Of a stretch of DNA of 64,000 nucleotides, positions 18,309 through 27,531 are shown in pieces. The stretch lies in contig NZ_JAEKEL010000001.1 of NCBI RefSeq assembly GCF_016651105.1, positions 4,144,001 through 4,208,000 of the forward strand, read 5' to 3'. This stretch comes from Pseudomonas sp. TH15. GTDB taxonomy: Bacteria > Pseudomonadota > Gammaproteobacteria > Pseudomonadales > Pseudomonadaceae. A model generated the notes under the pieces. The model made no database searches. It had not been told where the DNA came from and saw nothing but the letters and a program-made list of their open reading frames with translations. Numbering within the stretch: position 1 is the first letter of the stretch; the number at the start of each line of letters is the position of its first letter. The position numbers were made by a program, and so were the translations under genes.

Positions 18309-20209
18309 TCGTCGGCACCGCAGGGCACATCGACCACGGCAAGACGTCGTTGCTTCAGGCCCTGACCGGCCAGGCCGGGGACCGTCGCCGTGAGGAACGC
18401 GAGCGCGGCATGACCATCGACCTCGGCTACCTCTACGCGGCGCTGGAACCCGGCGCCGAACTGACGGGGTTTATCGACGTGCCCGGTCATGAGCGATTCA
18501 CCCACAACATGCTCGCTGGCGCACAGGGCATTGACCTGGTGCTGTTGGTGGTCGCGGCAGACGACGGCGTGATGCCCCAGACCCGCGAGCATCTGGCGAT
18601 TGTCGAGTTGCTGGGCATCCCTCGGGCGCTGGTGGCGATCACCAAGTGCGACCGGGTCGAGGCGGGCAGGGTGGCGGAAGTTCAGCGCCAGACCCTGGAT
18701 TTGCTGGCGAGCGGGCCGTTTGCCGAAGCGCCGATTCTAACCGTGTCGAGCGTCACGGCGCAGGGCATCGATGAGCTGCGCAAGGCGTTGTTGCACGCGC
18801 AAAGCAACGTGCAGGCGCGCAGCCGCGAAGGCGGTTTTCGGCTGGCCATCGACCGCGCGTTCAGCGTTGCCGGCGCCGGGATCGTGGTCACGGGCACCGC
18901 GTTGTCGGGCACGGTGTCGCTGGGTGACAAACTGGCGCTTGGGCCTTTCGGCAAATCGGTCAGGGTGCGCGGCTTGCATGCGCAGAACCAACCTGCCGAA
19001 CAGGCCTTCGCCGGACAGAGGGTTGCCCTGAACCTGAGCGGCGAACGCCTTGAGCTGACGCAAATCCATCGCGGCCAATGGCTGCTGGCGGAGTGGCTGC
19101 TGGCACCCACCCAGCGAATCGACATCGAGTTTCAGATGCTGCCGGGTGAACGCACTTTCGAGCACTTTCACCCAGTACACCTGCACCTCGGCACGCAAGA
19201 CGTCATCGCTCGAGTTGCATTGCTTGAAGGATCGCGCCTGAGTCCCGGCGAGCGCATGTTCGCGCAACTACTGATCAACGCGCCGGTTCACGCGGTGAAG
19301 GGCGATCGGCTGATCCTGCGCGACTCCAGCGCTCAACGCACCCTCGGAGGCGGCCGTGTGCTCGACCCGTTTGCCCCGGCCCGACAGCGCCGCAGCCCCG
19401 AACGGCTGGCACAACTCAAGGCTTTGGCCCGCAGCGAAAGCTTCGAGCAGGTCTTGCCGGCAATGCTTTATCACAGCGCGGGCGGTCTTGATCCGCAACG
19501 GCTGGAACGGCAATTCAATCGCCTGCGCTCAACGTGGTCGCTGCCGGAAAACGTGCGCCTGATCGACACCCGCCAAGGTCCTGTGCTGTTCAACGTGCAG
19601 CGTTGGGGGCAGTTGAAATTCACACTGCTGGAACACCTCGCACGCTTCCATCAACTGGAACCGGATCAAATGGGCCCGGACCGTGATCGCCTGCGCCGGT
19701 TCACCGGCACTGCGCTGGACCGGCCGACGTTCATCAGCCTGCTCGACGAATTGCTTGCCAGTGGCGCTATCGTCACCAGCGGGCCGTGGCTGCATCTGCC
19801 CGATCATCAAGTGCGCCTGAGTGAAGACGACGAAGCCTTGTGGCAACAATTGCAGCCAACGTTCGAAGCGGCCGGTTTCAATCCACCGTGGGTGCGTGAC
19901 CTTGAACATGACGAAGTCGCGGTGCGCCTGCTGCTGCGCAAAATGGCGCGACTGGGGCTGCTGCACCAAGTGGTGCGCGACCTGTTTTTGAGCGACGTGC
20001 AGTTGCGCCGAATGGCCGAGGTGCTGCTGAAACTCGCCAGGGAAAATCCGCAGATCGAGGTGACAACCTTCCGCGATGCGCTAGGCTTGGGACGCAAACG
20101 CTGTATTCAGTTCCTCGAATACTTTGATCGCCTGGGCCTCACCCGGCGCATGGGCGAGTCACGGCAAATCCGCTACGACAATGCGTTGGCCAGCGCCGAC
20201 GCGCACTGA
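18305..20209 (+). CDS. selB: Selenocysteine-specific elongation factor SelB
   Basis: A 634-residue GTPase that carries Sec-tRNA(Sec) to UGA codons bearing a SECIS. G1 is 'GTAGHIDHGKT', G2 lies in 'ERGMTIDLGY', G3 is 'DVPGH' and G4 'TKCD'. The last ~200 residues are the winged-helix repeats that bind the SECIS RNA. The GTG start overlaps the selA stop (GTGA), which indicates translational coupling. Confidence 0.97.
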   Translation: MIVGTAGHIDHGKTSLLQALTGQAGDRRREERERGMTIDLGYLYAALEPGAELTGFIDVPGHERFTHNMLAGAQGIDLVLLVVAADDGVMPQTREHLAIVELLGIPRALVAITKCDRVEAGRVAEVQRQTLDLLASGPFAEAPILTVSSVTAQGIDELRKALLHAQSNVQARSREGGFRLAIDRAFSVAGAGIVVTGTALSGTVSLGDKLALGPFGKSVRVRGLHAQNQPAEQAFAGQRVALNLSGERLELTQIHRGQWLLAEWLLAPTQRIDIEFQMLPGERTFEHFHPVHLHLGTQDVIARVALLEGSRLSPGERMFAQLLINAPVHAVKGDRLILRDSSAQRTLGGGRVLDPFAPARQRRSPERLAQLKALARSESFEQVLPAMLYHSAGGLDPQRLERQFNRLRSTWSLPENVRLIDTRQGPVLFNVQRWGQLKFTLLEHLARFHQLEPDQMGPDRDRLRRFTGTALDRPTFISLLDELLASGAIVTSGPWLHLPDHQVRLSEDDEALWQQLQPTFEAAGFNPPWVRDLEHDEVAVRLLLRKMARLGLLHQVVRDLFLSDVQLRRMAEVLLKLARENPQIEVTTFRDALGLGRKRCIQFLEYFDRLGLTRRMGESRQIRYDNALASADAH

Positions 20210-20215
20210 GTTAAT

Positions 20216-20311
20216 GGAAGGCAATCGCGCCCGGTGGCGCGGCCGGGCTTCAAACCCGGTTGGGGACGGCATCCGTTCCCGGGCAGGTTCGACTCCGGCT
20301 GCCTTCCGCCA
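20216..20311 (+). tRNA. selC: tRNA-Sec (anticodon UCA)
   Basis: 96 bases ending in genomic GCCA. The acceptor strands GGAAGGC and GCCTTCC pair, the anticodon loop CTTCAAA puts UCA at 20250-20252, and the T arm is 'CAGGTTCGACTCCGG'-like. The variable arm is long (GGGGACGGCATCCGTTCCCGG region). Both this arm and the extended acceptor stem are marks of tRNA-Sec. It starts 6 bases after selB, so all factors needed to read the fdnG UGA, apart from selenophosphate synthase, are in one cluster. Confidence 0.96.
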
Positions 20312-20646
20312 CATTTCTGCAACAGGCTGCAATTTCAGGCTGACAGGCTGGCTCGGCTGTCTTGCGCAAAATCAAAAGATCGCAGCCTTCGGCAGCTCCT
20401 ACATGGGGGTAACATCCGCCAATCCTGGGAACGGACTGACGGAGATTCGCTTGAAAAGCACTACCCGGAAGGCTTCACGCGGTCAGTCAGTATTGTTGGT
20501 GGCTGACCTACCGCTTTCGCGAGCAGGCTCGCTCCCACAGGGTTCTGGGTTTTTGCAGATGTTGAGGCGGAGCCGGAATTTGCGGGAGCTGGCCTTGGCG
20601 GTGTGTCAGGCAACATTTTTGTTGGCTGACACACCTTTCGACCGCG
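20312..20646. repeat. Gene-free stretch with two REP-family repeats and a hairpin
   Basis: No coding region is seen. It contains a single 'CAAAAGATCGCAGCCTTCGG' repeat arm at about 20370-20402 and a single 'GCGAGCAGGCTCGCTCCCAC' arm at about 20517-20538. It also holds a hairpin with 10-bp outer arms (20600-20609 and 20626-20635), a G-G mismatch and a further 5 bp around a TTTT loop. The hairpin sits just past the stop of the minus-strand amidase but has no T tract on that side. Confidence 0.7.
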
Positions 20647-22350
20647 TTACGACAGTGGTGGGGTGCGGGGCGGGATTTGGCGTTTGTTGCCGGTTGACTC
20701 GAACGCCGCGGCCAGACGCAGCAGGCTCGAATCGTCATACGCACGACCCGCAAAGGTCAGCCCGACCGGCATGCCGATGTCCGCCATGACACCCATCGGC
20801 ACAGTCACCGTAGGCACACCGAGGTGGCGGATTGCGAGGTTGCCGTTGGCGACCCAGATGCCGTTGCTCCAGGCGATGTCCGCAGACGTCGGATTGACAT
20901 CGCAATCCGCCGGGCCGACGTCGGCGACGGTCGGAAAGAGCACCGCGTCGAGGCCGAGCCTATCCATCCAGTGTTCAAGGTCGAGTCGACGGGTCTGTTC
21001 AAGCCCGCGGAGTCCGTCCGGCACGCTGCTGATCTGGTTCCACGGGGTGATGCCGCGCTCGGCCATCCGCACGTATTCGTCCATGCCGGCGGCGAGGTCG
21101 CCTTCACGGTTGGGGAGGGTGCCTGGGTCGTGCGGGAAGATCAGCGGTCCGTCCACGTCGACCAGACGATTGAGTTTCGGATCGCCGTTGGCCTGCAGGA
21201 AATCATCAAACGCCCAGGCCGTCAGGTCCCACAGTTCATGGTGCAGGAATTCCTTGGAAACGATGCCGCGATTGAACACTGTCGGCGCGCCAGGACGATC
21301 GCCTTCGCAATTGGAGACCAGCGGGAAGTCGACTTCAATTACTTCGGCGCCCGCAGCTTCGAGAGCCTGGCGAGCCTGCTTCCAGAGCTCGATCACCGAA
21401 GCGCGGGTGTTGATCCGTTGTCCCGTCGGGCCACCGATGCCCGGCGCTTCAGACGTGCCCGCTTCGGGGTCCGCGTTGATGTACATGCGGGGAACGCCGA
21501 GGCGTTTTCCAGCGAGCGCATCGGACGTTACGGCAAGCTCAGCGTAGGAGGCCGGGCGCACCGAGGCGACGCTCGGAATCGGCACCCACGGTTGCATCCG
21601 CCACAAATCGCCCCGTGTGTCGGGATCCTCCGCGACCACTACGTCGAGCACTTCGAGCAGGTCAGCCATGGTTCTGGCAAACGGTACGACAACGTCCATG
21701 GTTGGCGTCAACGGCCAGTTGCCGCGCACCGAGATCACGCCGCGCGAAGGCGTGTAGGCACACAAGCCATTGTTCGAGGCCGGGCCGCGTCCGCTCGACC
21801 AAGTCTCTTCCGCCAAACCGAATGCCGCGAAACTCGCCGCGGTAGCGGTACCGGCGCCGTTCGATGAGCCGGAAGCGAAAGGCGCGGTCAGGTAGTGCGC
21901 GTTGTACGGGCTCTCGGCACGACCGTAGACACCGCGTTGCATCCCGCCATTCGCCATCGGCGGCATGTTGGTCTTGCCCAGGCAAATCGCCCCGGCCGCG
22001 CGCAGGCGTTCGATGGTAAACGCATCGCGATACGCAATCAGGTTGGCGAAGGCGGGGCTGCCGGAAGCGGCGGTGAGCCCCTTCACCAGATAACTGTCCT
22101 TGGCCGTGTAGGGAATGCCATCGAGCGGACCGAGCGTTTCGCCTTTGGCCCGACGAGCATCGGACGCCTGCGCTTCGTTCAGCGCCTCGGGATTACGCAC
22201 CACCAGCGCGTTGAGGGCGGTGGGTGTGTCGGGGCCGTCGTAGGCATCGATCCGGGCAAGATAGGCCTGCACCAGTTCAACCGCCGTGGTCTGGCCGGAT
22301 TCGAGCGAGGCACGCAATTGCGCAATGGAAACTTCGGTGACCTCGATCAT
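20647..22350 (-). CDS. Amidase-signature family hydrolase
   Basis: A 567-residue amidase. 'IPYTAKDSYLVKG' carries the catalytic lysine, and 'FASGSSNGAGTATAASFAAFGLAEE' the glycine/serine-rich signature with the cis-serine and nucleophile region (the usual GGSSGGS here reads SGSSNGA). 'NNGLCAYTPSRGVIS' matches the family motif after it. The substrate (amide, urea carboxylate or peptide) cannot be read off. The ATG at 22350 follows GGCGG. The first ~25 residues of the longer frame are not family-like. No partner gene is adjacent in the same direction apart from the aminotransferase upstream, across a repeat. Confidence 0.88.
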   Translation of the reverse strand: MIEVTEVSIAQLRASLESGQTTAVELVQAYLARIDAYDGPDTPTALNALVVRNPEALNEAQASDARRAKGETLGPLDGIPYTAKDSYLVKGLTAASGSPAFANLIAYRDAFTIERLRAAGAICLGKTNMPPMANGGMQRGVYGRAESPYNAHYLTAPFASGSSNGAGTATAASFAAFGLAEETWSSGRGPASNNGLCAYTPSRGVISVRGNWPLTPTMDVVVPFARTMADLLEVLDVVVAEDPDTRGDLWRMQPWVPIPSVASVRPASYAELAVTSDALAGKRLGVPRMYINADPEAGTSEAPGIGGPTGQRINTRASVIELWKQARQALEAAGAEVIEVDFPLVSNCEGDRPGAPTVFNRGIVSKEFLHHELWDLTAWAFDDFLQANGDPKLNRLVDVDGPLIFPHDPGTLPNREGDLAAGMDEYVRMAERGITPWNQISSVPDGLRGLEQTRRLDLEHWMDRLGLDAVLFPTVADVGPADCDVNPTSADIAWSNGIWVANGNLAIRHLGVPTVTVPMGVMADIGMPVGLTFAGRAYDDSSLLRLAAAFESTGNKRQIPPRTPPLS

Positions 22351-22522
22351 GCTGTTACCGCCGTTGGACGTACGGTGTTTTTCCTGGAATGGGAGTTCAT
22401 AGCGGTTCTCGTTGCACGGCTTCAAGCGACAAGGTTAAGACTGGCGCCTATTTAACACCAAGCCGGGCGCGGAGTAATCGACGGGATTGATCTTTGTCCG
22501 CCCTGACACCGCGTGCAGCCCT

Positions 22523-22587
22523 TTCGCGAGCAGGCTCGCTCCCACAGAGGAACGCATTTCAATTGTGGGAGCGAGCCTGCTCGCGAA
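22523..22587. repeat. Paired inverted repeat ('GCGAGCAGGCTCGCTCCCAC' family)
   Basis: Perfect 24-bp arms (22523-22546 and 22564-22587) around a 17-base centre. It lies between the amidase and aminotransferase genes. The same paired form recurs at 28422-28487 and, diverged, at 27418-27483. Confidence 0.85.
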
Positions 22588-22617
22588 GGCGTCCGATCGG
22601 ACAAACCATCACTCCAG

Positions 22618-24000
22618 CTAGAGAACGCCGTACTCACGGGCCGTGCGATCCACCGCAATGCGCGTCTTGTCGATCAGCTCATCAACCTCTTCACGGCTGG
22701 CAATCAATGCCGGCGCCATGATCATCCGCCCCAGTGTCGAGCGAATAATCACGCCCTCTTCGAAGCCGATCGTGCGGCAGCGCCAGGCCATGTCGTTTTC
22801 ATTGGCGAAACGCTTGCGGCTGGCCTTGTCCTCGGCCAATTGCAGCGCCGCGACCATGCCCACGCCCTGGATATCGCCCACCAGCGGATGGTTGCCGAAC
22901 ACCTCGCGCAAGCACTGTTGCAGATAAGGTCCGATGTCATCCTTGACCCTCGCGACCACGCCTTCATCGCGCAGCGCCTTGAGGTTGGCAATCGCCACCG
23001 CCGCCGCCACCGGGTGCCCGGAATAGGTCAGGCCGTGGGCAAACACCCCGCCCTGCTCCACCAGTACCGAGGCTATTTTCTTCGACAGGATCAACCCGCC
23101 CATCGGGATATAGCCAGAGGTCAGCCCCTTGGCAATAGACAAGGTGTCCGGCTCAAAACCAAAGTGCTCATGAGCGAACCATTCTCCGGTGCGGCCAAAG
23201 CCTCCGATCACTTCGTCGGCACACAACAGCACATCGTACTTGCGACAAATGCGCTGGATCTCCGGCCAGTAGCTTTCTGGCGGAAAGATCATGCCGCCGG
23301 CGCCCTGGAACGGTTCAGCAATGAACCCTGCGACCTTGTCCGCGCCCAGTTCGAGAATCTTCGTTTCCAGCTGCTGCGCCGCCCGCAGGCCAAATTCGCT
23401 CGGGGTCAGGTTGCCCTCGTGGGCGAAATAGTACGGCTCATCGATGTGTTCAATGTCCGGAATCATGCCACCCATTTCGTGCATGAATTTCATTCCGCCC
23501 AGCGCCGTCGCGGCCAGGGTCGAGCCGTGGTAACCGTTCCAGCGACCAATCATGATTTTCTTTTCGGGCTTGCCGAGCACCTGCCAGTAGCGGCGCACGG
23601 TACGGATCAGCACCTCGTTGGCTTCGGAGCCGGAGTTGGTGTAGATCGCGTGGCTGTAGTGCCCCGGCAGCAGGCTGAACAGCAGCTCCGACAGCTCGAT
23701 CACCTGCGGGTGGGTGGTGTGGAAAAACATGTTGTAGTACGGCAACTGCTCCAGCTGCCGAGTCGCGGCAGCGGCCAGGTCCTTGCGGCCGTAACCGAGG
23801 TTGGTGCACCACAGCCCGGACATGCCGTCGAGGTAACGTCGACCGTCGTTGTCCCACAGGTGCAGGCGCTCGCCACGGACCATCACCCGGGGGCCTTCGT
23901 CATTGAGTGCCTTCTGATCGACGAATGCGTGGATGTGGTGCGCAGCGTCGGCGGCCTGGTAGTCGCGGGTGCTGCGGGTCTGATCGAATTCGGCGGACAT
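22618..24000 (-). CDS. Class III aminotransferase, SpuC/omega-amino acid:pyruvate type
   Basis: A 460-residue PLP aminotransferase. 'YTNSGSEANEVLIRT' binds the cofactor phosphate, 'LLCADEVIGGFGRTG' carries the PLP aspartate, and the Schiff-base lysine is in 'LSIAKGLTSGYIPMGG'. The N-terminus 'HAFVDQKALNDEGPRVM' and overall length fit the putrescine/omega-amino acid:pyruvate group (SpuC-like). Typical substrates are putrescine, beta-alanine or related amines with pyruvate as acceptor. A TetR regulator is divergently transcribed across 156 bases containing a repeated AT-rich element, so it probably controls this gene. Exact substrate uncertain. Confidence 0.88.
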   Translation of the reverse strand: MSAEFDQTRSTRDYQAADAAHHIHAFVDQKALNDEGPRVMVRGERLHLWDNDGRRYLDGMSGLWCTNLGYGRKDLAAAATRQLEQLPYYNMFFHTTHPQVIELSELLFSLLPGHYSHAIYTNSGSEANEVLIRTVRRYWQVLGKPEKKIMIGRWNGYHGSTLAATALGGMKFMHEMGGMIPDIEHIDEPYYFAHEGNLTPSEFGLRAAQQLETKILELGADKVAGFIAEPFQGAGGMIFPPESYWPEIQRICRKYDVLLCADEVIGGFGRTGEWFAHEHFGFEPDTLSIAKGLTSGYIPMGGLILSKKIASVLVEQGGVFAHGLTYSGHPVAAAVAIANLKALRDEGVVARVKDDIGPYLQQCLREVFGNHPLVGDIQGVGMVAALQLAEDKASRKRFANENDMAWRCRTIGFEEGVIIRSTLGRMIMAPALIASREEVDELIDKTRIAVDRTAREYGVL

Positions 24001-24056
24001 GCTGATCTCCAGATAAACAGGACGAGTGAGTGCGTTCGTTGCAGCGGTGCACGGCT

Positions 24057-24107
24057 AATATTTTTCACTATAAAATATTTTTGTAAAGAAAATATTTGTC
24101 GATGGAA
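24057..24107. promoter_or_regulatory. Triple 17-bp direct repeat, likely operator array
   Basis: AATATTT occurs at 24057, 24074 and 24091, exactly 17 bases apart. Each 17-base unit also ends in AA. Units 1 and 2 share AATATTTTT, and the second and third copies form AAAATATTT palindromes. It lies between divergent aminotransferase and TetR genes in an otherwise GC-rich region. Confidence 0.65.
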
Positions 24108-24156
24108 AAACAAATCCGTAGGCTAAGGCGCATTGGCAAGGCACGGCAGGCAAGGC

Positions 24157-24783
24157 ATGAGCGGACTCAGAGAACGGCAGAAGGAACAGCGCAGGGAAGT
24201 GATCGCGCAGGCAGCCCTGGAGCTGTTTATCAGCAACGGGTTCGGCGCGACCACGCTTGAACAAATTGCCAATGCAGCGGCGGTTTCCGCGCCGACGGTG
24301 ACCAACTACTTCGGCGGCAAGCAGGAGATTCTGCTGGCACTGCTCAAGCAACCGGACGAGCAGGCCATGCGCGAGGCGCGGGCCAATCTCGATGACGACA
24401 GCGATCCACTTGAGGCGTTGTGCGAGTTCGAAGGCCTGATGACCGATTACCAACTGCAAGCCATGCCGGCGTCACTGTGGCGCGAATTGGCGCCGTTTCT
24501 GCTTACCGGTGAGCTGGCCCAGGCGTTGAGCCCGTGGAATGCGGCGGTGATCGAAGAAACCAAAGCGTTGCTGGTGCATTTTCAGGCACTGGGCAAAGTC
24601 CGCGAGTCCGTCGATATCGATGTGGCTGCGACCTTGTTCAACCAGTACGCGAACATGGCCTTTATTCGACTGGCGACCGAAGCGGCGCCGGATCGAGAAG
24701 CGCATGCCGGGCATATGCGCAGTGTGCTGGGGCTGATCTGTCACGGCATTCTGAGCCTGGCGCCGGAGCCGAAGGACAGGTGA
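24157..24783 (+). CDS. TetR/AcrR-family transcriptional regulator
   Basis: A 208-residue one-domain repressor. The N-terminal helix-turn-helix 'FGATTLEQIANAAAVSAPTVTNYFGGKQEILLALL' region is a clear TetR DNA-binding domain (residues ~10-60). The C-terminal half is the variable ligand pocket. It is divergent from the aminotransferase gene and probably binds the repeat array between them. The ATG at 24157 follows AAGG; an earlier ATG at 24133 lacks a site. Confidence 0.9.
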   Translation: MSGLRERQKEQRREVIAQAALELFISNGFGATTLEQIANAAAVSAPTVTNYFGGKQEILLALLKQPDEQAMREARANLDDDSDPLEALCEFEGLMTDYQLQAMPASLWRELAPFLLTGELAQALSPWNAAVIEETKALLVHFQALGKVRESVDIDVAATLFNQYANMAFIRLATEAAPDREAHAGHMRSVLGLICHGILSLAPEPKDR

Positions 24784-24787
24784 TCAA

Positions 24788-24819
24788 CCGTGGCGAGGGC
24801 GCTTGCTCCCTCGCCACGG
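24788..24819. terminator. Hairpin between convergent genes
   Basis: 12-bp perfect arms ('CCGTGGCGAGGG' and its complement) around an 8-base loop, just after the TetR stop and before the convergent DUF502 stop. No T tract is seen, so termination is inferred from position. Confidence 0.55.
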
Positions 24820-24839
24820 GGGTCTTCAACATCGAGAGG

Positions 24840-25433
24840 TCAGGCTTTCGGCAACCACGGTTGCATCTGCTCCAGCAAACCCCGTCCGCCCCGGCGCAAT
24901 CCTGCCGCCAGGCTCAGCCATGACAGGTCGGTCATGATCACCTCGCAGGCGCGCAGCAAGCGAACTTCCCCGGCCGTGCCGCCGGCAGTCCCGCCATCAG
25001 GCATGTACACCGTCATCCAGTCGCCGACGCTCTCCACCACCAGACACAGGCGCCAGCCTTGCTCTTCGGCGATCATGCCGACCTTCGTCCCCTCGGCGTG
25101 CTCCATGCCGGCAAACCGCGCCGTGGTGTCCTTGAGCAACTGATAACCCGGCAAATTGCTCAGCACTTTGTCTTCGGTGGCTTCAATCGCCCGGGCCGCC
25201 GCCGAGGTCTTGGCCAGAAGGCCGGCAAGAAAACACAGGACGATCAGGCCCACCAGCGTGGCTAGCGTCACCACTGTCACGCCCGCCACATCATGACCTT
25301 CGAACATCGGCAGCAACTTTTGCACCGGCCCGCGCAGCAGGTGAATGGCTTTCTCGATCAGGACGAAGATCAGCACCAACGGCAGAATAAACAGCAGTCC
25401 GCCGATCACGGTGGTTTTGATGAACTTGAACAT
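24840..25433 (-). CDS. DUF502 family membrane protein
   Basis: A 197-residue protein with two N-terminal membrane spans ('TTVIGGLLFILPLVLIFVLI' and 'VVTLATLVGLIVLCFLAGLL'). A soluble part with 'LPGYQLLKDTTARFAG' follows, a segment typical of DUF502. The function of the family is unknown. AAGGAG lies 7 bases before the ATG at 25433, so the longer upstream frame is rejected. Confidence 0.85.
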   Translation of the reverse strand: MFKFIKTTVIGGLLFILPLVLIFVLIEKAIHLLRGPVQKLLPMFEGHDVAGVTVVTLATLVGLIVLCFLAGLLAKTSAAARAIEATEDKVLSNLPGYQLLKDTTARFAGMEHAEGTKVGMIAEEQGWRLCLVVESVGDWMTVYMPDGGTAGGTAGEVRLLRACEVIMTDLSWLSLAAGLRRGGRGLLEQMQPWLPKA

Positions 25434-25622
25434 GACAGCTCCTTGATGACGATCAGCAATCAAGGCTAGCTGATAAAAATCCCGGAGCAGGGGTGATATT
25501 GAACTTGCGTGGGACCACGGCGGCCGGATGTATGCGAAGACCGACAATGGCTGGCTTGACGCCTGTTTCTACTGTCCCCGGCCCCTGAATGGACGCGCAG
25601 GCTTGAAGAAACCGAATGACTG

Positions 25623-25652
25623 TGTGGCGAGGGAGCAAGCTCCCTCGCCACA
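25623..25652. terminator. Hairpin downstream of proP
   Basis: 'TGTGGCGAGGGAGC' and its complement form a near-continuous stem with a very short loop just after the proP stop (minus strand). It is the same repeat family as at 6698 and 50143. Confidence 0.6.
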
Positions 25653-25666
25653 AGGTGGTGGATTGA

Positions 25667-27172
25667 TTACTCGTTGATGCGCGGGTGCTGCTGCACCAGG
25701 TTCTTGCGCTTGGCTTCCAGCGCGGCGATTTCAGCGTCGATGTCTTCGATCTTCTGTTCAATATTGTCTTCATGCTCCTGCAGCAGCTCTTTCGCTTCCT
25801 CAATATCAGAAGCTGCCGGAGCGGCACCACGCAGGGGCTGGTTGGCGGTTTCTTTCATGGTTATGCCGGTCACCAGGCCCACCACGGCGATCACCATCAG
25901 GTAGTACGCCGGCATGTACAGGTCATTGGTGCTTTCCACCAGCCAGGCCACTGCGGTCGGGGTCAGGCCTGCAATCAGCACTGAGACGTTGAAGGCACTG
26001 GCCAGAGCGCTGTAGCGGATGTGAGTGGGGAACATTGCCGGAAGGGTCGACGCCATTACGCCGATGAAGAAGTTGAGCACGACGGCAATGATCAGCAGCC
26101 CCGAAAAAATCAGCCCGAGCTTGCCGCTGTTGATCAGCATAAAGGCCGGAATGGCGAGGCAGAACAGCGCGATGCTGCCGAAGAGGATGAACGGCCGGCG
26201 GCCAATTTTGTCGCTGATAAAGCCGATCATGGGCTGTACGAACAACATGCCGACCATGATCGCGATGATGATCAACACCCCATGGTTTTCGCTGTAGTGC
26301 AGGTTGTGCGAGAGGTAGCTCGGCATGTAGGTGAGCAGCATGTAGTAGGTGACGTTGGTGACGGCCACCACGCCGATGCAGGTCATCAGGCTGCGCCAGT
26401 GCTTGGTGGCGACTTCCTTGAAGGACACTTTCGGTCCGCGCGCCAAACCTTCACGATCACCTTGCTCGAGCTTTTCTACATGCTGCTGAAAGGCCGGGGT
26501 CTCTTCGAGTGCGTTACGCAAGTAGAGACCGATCATGCCCAGGGGCAAGGCGAGGAAGAAGGGCAGGCGCCAGCCCCACGCCTGGAATTGCTCTTCGCCT
26601 ATCACCGCGGAAATCAGCACCACCAGGCCTGCACCGAGTACAAAACCGGCGATAGAGCCGAAGTCCAGCCAGCTCCCGAGAAAGCCGCGCTTGCGGTCCG
26701 GGGCATACTCGGCGACGAAGATCGAGGCGCCGGTGTATTCGCCGCCCACCGAGAAGCCTTGGGCCATCTTGGCCAGCAACAGCAGGATAGGCGCCCAGAT
26801 GCCGATCGAGGCATAGGACGGAATCAGCCCGATGGCGAAGGTGCTGAGGGACATGATCACGATGGTGGCCGCCAGGACTTTCTGCCGACCATATTTGTCG
26901 CCTAATGAACCGAAGAACAGACCGCCCAAAGGACGGATCAGGAACGGCACCGAGAAGGTGCCCAGCGCGGCAATCATCTGCACGCTGGGAGACGCGTCGG
27001 GAAAGAACACCTTGCCGAGCACGTAGGCGACAAAGCCATAGACGCCGAAGTCGAACCATTCCATGGCATTGCCCAGTGCGGCGGCAGTGATCGCCTTGCG
27101 CATCTTGGCGTCGTCGACAATGGTGATGTCTTTCAGGCCGATCGGTTTGACGCTGTTTTTACGTGATTTCAT
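25667..27172 (-). CDS. proP: ProP osmosensing proline/betaine:H+ symporter
   Basis: A 501-residue major facilitator of the metabolite:H+ symporter group with 12 membrane spans. It has 'GNAMEWFDFGVYGF' at the first span and 'GSLGDKYGRQKVL' in the cytoplasmic loop. The C-terminus ('EEAKELLQEHEDNIEQKIED' onward to 'LVQQHPRINE') is an extended coiled coil nearly identical in plan to E. coli ProP, where it tunes osmotic activation. It should import proline, glycine betaine or ectoine under hyperosmotic stress. It is monocistronic, with repeats on both sides. Confidence 0.95.
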   Translation of the reverse strand: MKSRKNSVKPIGLKDITIVDDAKMRKAITAAALGNAMEWFDFGVYGFVAYVLGKVFFPDASPSVQMIAALGTFSVPFLIRPLGGLFFGSLGDKYGRQKVLAATIVIMSLSTFAIGLIPSYASIGIWAPILLLLAKMAQGFSVGGEYTGASIFVAEYAPDRKRGFLGSWLDFGSIAGFVLGAGLVVLISAVIGEEQFQAWGWRLPFFLALPLGMIGLYLRNALEETPAFQQHVEKLEQGDREGLARGPKVSFKEVATKHWRSLMTCIGVVAVTNVTYYMLLTYMPSYLSHNLHYSENHGVLIIIAIMVGMLFVQPMIGFISDKIGRRPFILFGSIALFCLAIPAFMLINSGKLGLIFSGLLIIAVVLNFFIGVMASTLPAMFPTHIRYSALASAFNVSVLIAGLTPTAVAWLVESTNDLYMPAYYLMVIAVVGLVTGITMKETANQPLRGAAPAASDIEEAKELLQEHEDNIEQKIEDIDAEIAALEAKRKNLVQQHPRINE

Positions 27173-27531
27173 CCGGGTTTTCTCTTTACTGATCCATCTT
27201 GCCGCGTTGATGCCATCTAATTGATGGCGCGTGCTCTTTGGGTCAGATACATGAGGACACGAAATAATTCACCGCTAACTGCTTTTTTCCCTGTAGGCGC
27301 TGCCGAAGGCTGCGATCTTTTGATCTTGCCTCGCGAAAACGGCAAACCCCGCCATCCCGATCGAACAGGATGGCGGGGTTCTTCTGCCTGATGGAATTGC
27401 GTTGCTTACTCGGCAGTCTTCGCGGGCAAGCCCGCTCCCACAGTTGATCGCGTTCCAATGTGGGGGCAGGCTTGCTCGCGAAGGGGCCAGAGGATTACTG
27501 AATAACTCAGCAAGCGTTCACAGTCGCGGCC
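27173..27531. repeat. Gene-free stretch: REP arm, hairpin and paired inverted repeat
   Basis: It holds a 'GCCGAAGGCTGCGATCTTTTG' type arm at about 27295-27325, the hairpin at 27345-27380, and a paired inverted repeat at about 27418-27483. From about 27295 on, this stretch is repeated at 28300-28535 in the same order, as part of a ~1 kb tandem duplication. No promoter for proP could be assigned with confidence. Confidence 0.75.
27345..27380. terminator. Strong hairpin, terminator-like
   Basis: Perfect 13-bp stem (27345-27357 with 27368-27380) and 10-base loop. On the minus strand it follows the DUF6124 copy 1 gene and is trailed by TTTGCCGTTTT. A diverged copy is at 28349-28384. Confidence 0.65.
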
